9,154 bases of DNA, taken from positions 1-9,154 of the forward strand of contig JAFOKI010000204.1 in assembly GCA_017419895.1 (NCBI GenBank), given 5' to 3'. Both the position numbers and the translations under genes were made by a program. The notes beneath the pieces were generated by a model. The model made no database searches and had not been told where the DNA came from. It worked only from the letters and a program-made list of their open reading frames with translations. Positions 5,982 through 9,154 of this stretch are shown in pieces (within the stretch, counting starts at the first letter, position 1; every line of letters begins with the position of its first letter). The DNA comes from Eubacterium sp. (lineage in GTDB: Bacteria > Bacillota > Clostridia > Peptostreptococcales > Anaerovoracaceae).

Positions 5982-6668
5982 ATGAATGACAGCAAAATGA
6001 TGGAATCGCTGAGTGAGACCATTTACAGGAAACTATACAATGACACTATTTTTCTGAAGATCGAACCGGGAGCTACACTCGTGGTCAAAGACATCGCGGA
6101 AGAAATGAGCGCGAGTACTTCGCCAGTCAGGGACGCGATCGACAGGCTGGCCGATCGGGGACTTGTCGAGAAGGTGCCCGGAAGAAAAAGTCCGATCGTA
6201 TCAAGGATAAGGTTTGCGGACTGCATGCAGCTTCTTGAGGTGCGCCAGAGTCTGGAAGCGCATGCTGCGTACTATGCCGCCAAACGGATAAAAGACGACG
6301 AACTCGAGGCCCTCAGGCAAAAACTAGAAGCTTTGAAAATAACCGGTAAACCAGATCCAATAAAACAGGCAAAGGCCGATGCGGCGTTCCACAAGCAGAT
6401 ATTTGCCGCTTCGCATAACGAGTACTTTATCAGCGCGTTCGCGAGGATATACCCAAGGTTTCTGAGGTATCTTCTTTATGTAATGAAGAATCTGGACGTG
6501 AGCAAACTGAACCAGTATGAGAGACATCTTCCTATATATAATGCTATAGCATGCAGGAGTGCCGTATTGGCGCGTGATGAGGTCCTCGATTCTGCTGAGT
6601 ACGCGTTCATAATAATGCATCTGGGTCTGGAAAAAGCGGATGGCCCCGGAGGGGCTTTGTTGCGGTAA
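5982..6668 (+). CDS. GntR-family transcriptional regulator, FadR/FCD subfamily
   Basis: A 228-residue DNA-binding regulator. The start is set by GGGGAGG (5971-5977), four bases before the ATG. The winged helix-turn-helix spans about 10-76, with GATLVVKDIAEEM and the recognition helix STSPVRDAIDRLADRGLVEK. The C-terminal all-helical FCD ligand domain spans about 80-216. Its likely metal-site residues are D133 and H137 (DAAFHKQI), H182 (ERHLPIYNAI) and H213 (MHLG). Members usually bind a carboxylic or acyl-CoA effector and repress adjacent catabolic genes. The gene lies upstream of and in the same direction as the AbfD-like enzyme gene, which has its own promoter, so that gene is the most likely target. 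No convincing terminator follows; a five-base-pair GC hairpin at 6643-6655 lies within the coding end. Confidence 0.92.
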   Translation: MNDSKMMESLSETIYRKLYNDTIFLKIEPGATLVVKDIAEEMSASTSPVRDAIDRLADRGLVEKVPGRKSPIVSRIRFADCMQLLEVRQSLEAHAAYYAAKRIKDDELEALRQKLEALKITGKPDPIKQAKADAAFHKQIFAASHNEYFISAFARIYPRFLRYLLYVMKNLDVSKLNQYERHLPIYNAIACRSAVLARDEVLDSAEYAFIIMHLGLEKADGPGGALLR

Positions 6669-6727
6669 AAACAGCCTGCGGAAGCCCCGGAGTCTGCGAT
6701 TAGCACATTAAGATTGTTAAATTTTTA

Positions 6728-6756
6728 TTGCATTAGTAAATGGGATGACATATAAT
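6728..6756 (+). promoter_or_regulatory. Strong promoter of the AbfD-like gene
   Basis: TTGCAT (6728-6733), a 17-base spacer and a perfect TATAAT (6751-6756). The RNA start falls near 6763, at the first base of the leader inverted repeat. Confidence 0.75.
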
Positions 6757-6761
6757 TGATA

Positions 6762-6796
6762 TGTTAAATGTTACATGCTTCAAGCGACATTTAACA
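6762..6796. repeat. Inverted repeat in the AbfD-like gene leader (candidate operator or 5' stem-loop)
   Basis: TGTTAAATGT (6762-6771) and ACATTTAACA (6787-6796) are perfect reverse complements separated by 15 bases. A further half site, TGTTAAAT, lies upstream of the -35 at 6715-6722. In DNA these could be regulator sites flanking the promoter. In RNA the arms would form a hairpin at the extreme 5' end, which can stabilise messages. Confidence 0.6.
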
Positions 6797-6846
6797 GACA
6801 CTTACCGATCAATATTTTTATCTTTAGATCTAAGGAGGATATAGTA

Positions 6847-8310
6847 ATGTTGAAGACTGGTGCACAGTACCTCGAAGAAATGAAAGCGATGAGACCGAAC
6901 ATCTATAAGTATGGCAAACTCATCGAGGATCCGACAACAGACCCGATCACAGCTGCGCATATTAAAAACGTAGCTATGTGGTATGACCGTTCATGTGATC
7001 CCGCAACACAGGATCTCTACACAACGACTTCTTTCCTGACAGGCGAAAGAGCTCATCGTTGGAACACGATCATGACCAAGCCGGAAGATCTCGTCGGCAA
7101 CATGGACATGAAGCGTGACGGCTACAGAGCATGTGGTTCCTGCATGGGACCCTGCTGTGCAGGCTGGGTAATCATGAACGCTCTTTGGTCCGTAACATAT
7201 GACATGGACAAAGAATACGGCACAGACTATCATGAGAGACTCAAGAAATTCGCTATGTTCGCGGAAGAGAAAGCTCTCTCCCTCGCAGGCGCTATCACAG
7301 ACGGTAAAGGTAACCGTGGAGCAGGCGCAGGCGCTCAGGAAGATCCGGACCTCTATCTCCATGTAAAAGAGCAGAGACCTGACGGAATCATCATCAGCGG
7401 TTTCAAAACACAGATCTGCGGAACAGCTGGAGCTCAGTACGTACTCTGCATGCCGACAACAGGCATGAAACCGGGTGAAGAAGCTTACGCTCTCGCATGT
7501 GCAGTTCCTCGTGACGTTGAAGGTCTCACAATCATCGAAGCAAGACGTTCCTCCGATACACGCGCTGAATCTGAGGCAGAAGGCTGGGATGGAATCAGAT
7601 CCGGAACCACAGCTGCTTACATGATCTTTGACGACGTATTCGTTCCGACCGAGCACGTATTCATGAACGGCGAAACAAAATACTCCGGCAAACCGATCGG
7701 ACAGTTCAGCACGATCTATCGTTCCTGCATCGGCGCTTGCGTAGCAGGCCAGGGCGATGTCATCATCGGTGCTGCTCTCGGTATGGCTCGCGTAAACGGA
7801 CTTTCCGCGAAACCGTTCCAGGACAGACTCAACCAGATGGCTATCCACAACGAAACAACTTACGGAATGGGACTCGGCTCCATCATGAAGGGCAAGAACC
7901 ATCCTTCCGGAGCGTTCTATCCTAACGGACTGCTCGCTCATGCAAACAAAGTTCTCGTTGGAACACTTCCGTATGAAGTCAAGAGAATGGCTGTAGATAT
8001 CGCAGGCGGAATCGTTGAGACAGGCTGCATGCCTTCCTACAAAGACCTCACATCACCCATCTATGGCGAGAAACTTCTCTCCGCACTTCAGGGAGCTCCC
8101 GGAACCAAACCGGAAGACCGCGTAAAGATGGCGAGACTCCTCGAGTGGCTCACGATCGGCGGCGGCATCCCCGGATGCATGCACGGCGGCGGATCTCCTG
8201 ACACAGGTAAGCTCGTAGTCAGACTGTCCACCAAGTGGGATCAGTATGTTGACTATGCAAGAGCACTTGCAGACGTTGAAGCTCCGCTCAAGGAAGAAAA
8301 GAAAAAATAA
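6847..8310 (+). CDS. 4-hydroxybutyryl-CoA dehydratase (AbfD)-like Fe-S flavoprotein
   Basis: A 487-residue protein of the HpaB/4-hydroxybutyryl-CoA dehydratase family, with HpaB-type N domain about 5-275 and C domain about 283-480. Family signatures include YGTDYHERL (124-132), QEDPDLYLHVKEQRPDG (164-180), VAGQGDVIIGAALG (299-312), VDIAGG (383-388) and MHGGGSP (445-451). True AbfD is a homotetramer with FAD and a [4Fe-4S] cluster that dehydrates 4-hydroxybutyryl-CoA to crotonyl-CoA. Here the cysteines are C96, C99, C103, C104, C294 and C298. By alignment from memory with the Clostridium aminobutyricum enzyme, the ligand His292 is Tyr291, Glu257 is Ala256 and Glu455 is Gly443. A changed reaction or substrate is therefore likely. 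TAAGGAGG (6831-6838) is eight bases upstream, and strong preference for CTC, ATC and ACA codons suggests high expression. Monocistronic, next to the GntR gene. Confidence 0.88.
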   Translation: MLKTGAQYLEEMKAMRPNIYKYGKLIEDPTTDPITAAHIKNVAMWYDRSCDPATQDLYTTTSFLTGERAHRWNTIMTKPEDLVGNMDMKRDGYRACGSCMGPCCAGWVIMNALWSVTYDMDKEYGTDYHERLKKFAMFAEEKALSLAGAITDGKGNRGAGAGAQEDPDLYLHVKEQRPDGIIISGFKTQICGTAGAQYVLCMPTTGMKPGEEAYALACAVPRDVEGLTIIEARRSSDTRAESEAEGWDGIRSGTTAAYMIFDDVFVPTEHVFMNGETKYSGKPIGQFSTIYRSCIGACVAGQGDVIIGAALGMARVNGLSAKPFQDRLNQMAIHNETTYGMGLGSIMKGKNHPSGAFYPNGLLAHANKVLVGTLPYEVKRMAVDIAGGIVETGCMPSYKDLTSPIYGEKLLSALQGAPGTKPEDRVKMARLLEWLTIGGGIPGCMHGGGSPDTGKLVVRLSTKWDQYVDYARALADVEAPLKEEKKK

Positions 8311-8332
8311 TGATCAATAGTTGATCTTCTCG

Positions 8333-8359
8333 AAAGGGCCGCCCGCGGGCGGCCCTTTT
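8333..8359 (+). terminator. Strong intrinsic terminator of the AbfD-like gene
   Basis: A 26-base perfect palindrome centred between 8345 and 8346 (arm AAAGGGCCGCCCG), ending in four T. A small extra hairpin, GATCAA-TAG-TTGATC, sits just before it at 8312-8326. Confidence 0.92.
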
Positions 8360-8441
8360 GTGTTGGGAGATGTTGTCGAATGCGTTGTAAAACGATATAC
8401 TTCAGAAAATAATGGGCAACTAGTACTTTTATCGATATTAA

Positions 8442-8647
8442 TCCGACATTTTTTCATTTTGTGCTGTCATATGTCGGAATGATCCGACATAGTTTATTTT
8501 TAAAGACAATTTATGTCGGAATCTGAATGCGAATTTGGCACCTGTAAGTTGGTATGTTTGTCGAAATACATGATTTGTAGTTGAAAACCGCTTGTTTTCC
8601 GACATGTGCTAGTAAAATGAACAGATAATGTCGGAACGATCCGACAT
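8442..8647. repeat. Seven-copy array of the 8-mer ATGTCGGA / TCCGACAT
   Basis: Exact copies: TCCGACAT at 8442, 8483, 8598 and 8640; ATGTCGGA at 8471, 8513 and 8628. Two complete sites are formed by opposed copies with a four-base spacer: 8471-8490 and 8628-8647. Treating the single copies as half sites, site centres fall at 8439.5, 8480.5, 8522.5, 8595.5 and 8637.5. The steps are 41, 42, 73 and 42 bases, close to 4, 4, 7 and 4 helical turns. The layout suggests an operator array for a cooperatively binding protein. The protein is unknown. Confidence 0.8.
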
Positions 8648-8651
8648 TATC
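8624..8651. repeat. Perfect 12-bp inverted repeat within the array
   Basis: GATAATGTCGGA (8624-8635) and TCCGACATTATC (8640-8651) are exact reverse complements around ACGA. No T-run follows on either strand, so this is not an intrinsic terminator. It is the longest palindrome of the array and lies closest to the next gene. Confidence 0.8.
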
Positions 8652-8725
8652 AACTAAAAAAAGCCTTTGTATCGGAAAAACAAGAGATCAATGATTGATT
8701 CACGAAAATGCCGTCAATCCTGTAG

Positions 8726-8731
8726 TATAAT
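8726..8731 (+). promoter_or_regulatory. -10 element placed for a leaderless transcript
   Basis: A perfect TATAAT six bases before the ATG at 8738, so transcription would begin at or within a base of the start codon. No convincing -35 hexamer lies at the usual distance, so help from an activator is possible; the phased array ends 75 bases upstream. Confidence 0.6.
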
Positions 8732-8737
8732 AGTGAC

Positions 8738-9154
8738 ATGACCGATTCTAAAAGAAAAAGTGTAATTGTCATTGGCGGAGGCCCTGCGGGCATGATGGCG
8801 GCGATCACCGCGGCGGAGCGCGGATGCCGCGTTGTTTTACTTGAAAAGAACCAGGCGCCGGGCCGCAAACTTCTGATTACCGGGAACGGCAGATGCAATC
8901 TGACGAATTCCGCGGATAACGATGCAGTGCTCAAGAAAGTGCTCCGTAATCCCAGGTTTCTCATACGCGCGTTCCGGGATTTCTCGTCCCGGGATACCAT
9001 GAGATTCTTTCGGATGCGGGGCTCGTGCTTACAGAAGAGGACAACGGACGGATTTTCCCCGCGAGCGGTCGGGCGGCGGATGTGCTCGCGGTGCTGACCG
9101 GAAAAATGGATGCGCTGGGCGTGCGTGTGATGACAGGCGTATCGGTCAGAGACC
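8738..9154 (+). CDS. BaiN/HI0933-family FAD-dependent oxidoreductase, partial and frameshifted
   Basis: The N-terminus shows the dinucleotide-binding motif VIVIGGGPAGMMAA (residues 9-22), an acidic strand end (VVLLEKN) and the family signature GRKLLITGNGRCNLTN (42-57), typical of the HI0933/BaiN flavoproteins (PF03486). Related enzymes include BaiN-type bile-acid reductases, but most members have no known substrate. After codon 91 (TTT at 9008-9010) the frame degenerates and stops at 9095-9097. The adjacent frame, entered with TCG at 9010, continues the family sequence (SDAGLVLTEEDNGRIFPASG) to the window edge. One T missing from the run at 9008-9010 explains this. It could be a sequencing error or a true inactivating mutation. 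No ribosome binding site precedes the ATG. The full family length is about 400 residues, so most of the gene lies beyond the window. Confidence 0.85.

Larger units (their letters stand above)
8361..8737. other. AT-rich gene-free region with phased palindromic motifs
   Basis: No reading frame of note and no RNA gene is recognised in these 377 bases. The content that stands out is the ATGTCGGA/TCCGACAT array (8442-8647) and the -10 element at 8726. Weaker TTGTCGAA variants occur at 8373-8380 and 8558-8565. Confidence 0.7.

Noticed and set aside
6643..6658. Terminator at the end of the GntR gene (GCCCC-GGA-GGGGC then TTT)
   Set aside because: Only a five-base-pair stem with a three-T tail inside the coding region; read-through into the downstream gene cannot be excluded.
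6991..7941. A 316-codon minus-strand open frame
   Set aside because: Shadow of the AbfD-like gene, whose family motifs are unmistakable on the plus strand.
8442..8647. CRISPR array or plasmid-type iterons
   Set aside because: Repeats are only 8 bp, in both orientations and palindromic, with no uniform spacers and no cas or replication gene nearby.
8442..8651. MITE or other small transposable element
   Set aside because: No convincing terminal inverted repeats plus target-site duplication at the two ends; the motif is distributed throughout rather than terminal.

Overview
The window looks like chromosomal DNA from an anaerobic Gram-positive bacterium of the Bacillota, class Clostridia, probably a gut- or rumen-type member. 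The evidence is strong AGGAGG-type ribosome binding sites, TTGACA/TATAAT promoters and compact intrinsic terminators. The gene content agrees: a BspA-like leucine-rich-repeat surface protein, a DUF134/NifX-type metal protein and an iron-sulfur flavoenzyme of the 4-hydroxybutyryl-CoA dehydratase family. Genus cannot be fixed from the sequence. No phage, transposase, CRISPR, rRNA or tRNA gene was seen.

Left part (1-1123): the 3' end of an unrecognised gene is followed by a single-gene unit. That gene encodes a DUF134 helix-turn-helix domain fused to a NifX/NifB-type cofactor-binding domain with a His/Cys-rich tail. Two near-identical palindromes sit on its promoter, as expected for autoregulation. 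A bidirectional terminator separates it from the convergent surface-protein gene.

Middle part (1146-5908): a 1065-residue secreted BspA-like protein (minus strand) is divergent from a small lipoprotein gene (plus strand), with clear back-to-back promoters. Beyond the lipoprotein lies an isolated, nearly identical copy of only the last ~117 codons of the surface protein, without signal peptide or clear ribosome binding site. It looks like a remnant or spare module. After it comes a complete miniature transcription unit (promoter, GGAGG, 32-codon reading frame, terminator) that I do not recognise.

Right part (5934-8359): a GntR/FCD-family regulator is followed by a separately promoted, apparently highly expressed gene for an AbfD-like Fe-S flavoprotein. 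This protein keeps the fold signatures and several cysteines. By comparison from memory, it lacks the His cluster ligand and most catalytic residues of true 4-hydroxybutyryl-CoA dehydratase, so its substrate may differ. An inverted repeat lies in its leader, a candidate operator for the regulator or a 5' stem-loop.

Right end (8360-9154): a 377-base gene-free region carries seven exact copies of the 8-mer ATGTCGGA/TCCGACAT in a helically phased layout. It precedes a BaiN/HI0933-type flavoprotein gene that appears to be leaderless and carries a one-base frameshift before the window ends. The phased array, the AbfD-like protein with altered active site and the 32-codon unit are the most promising undescribed elements.
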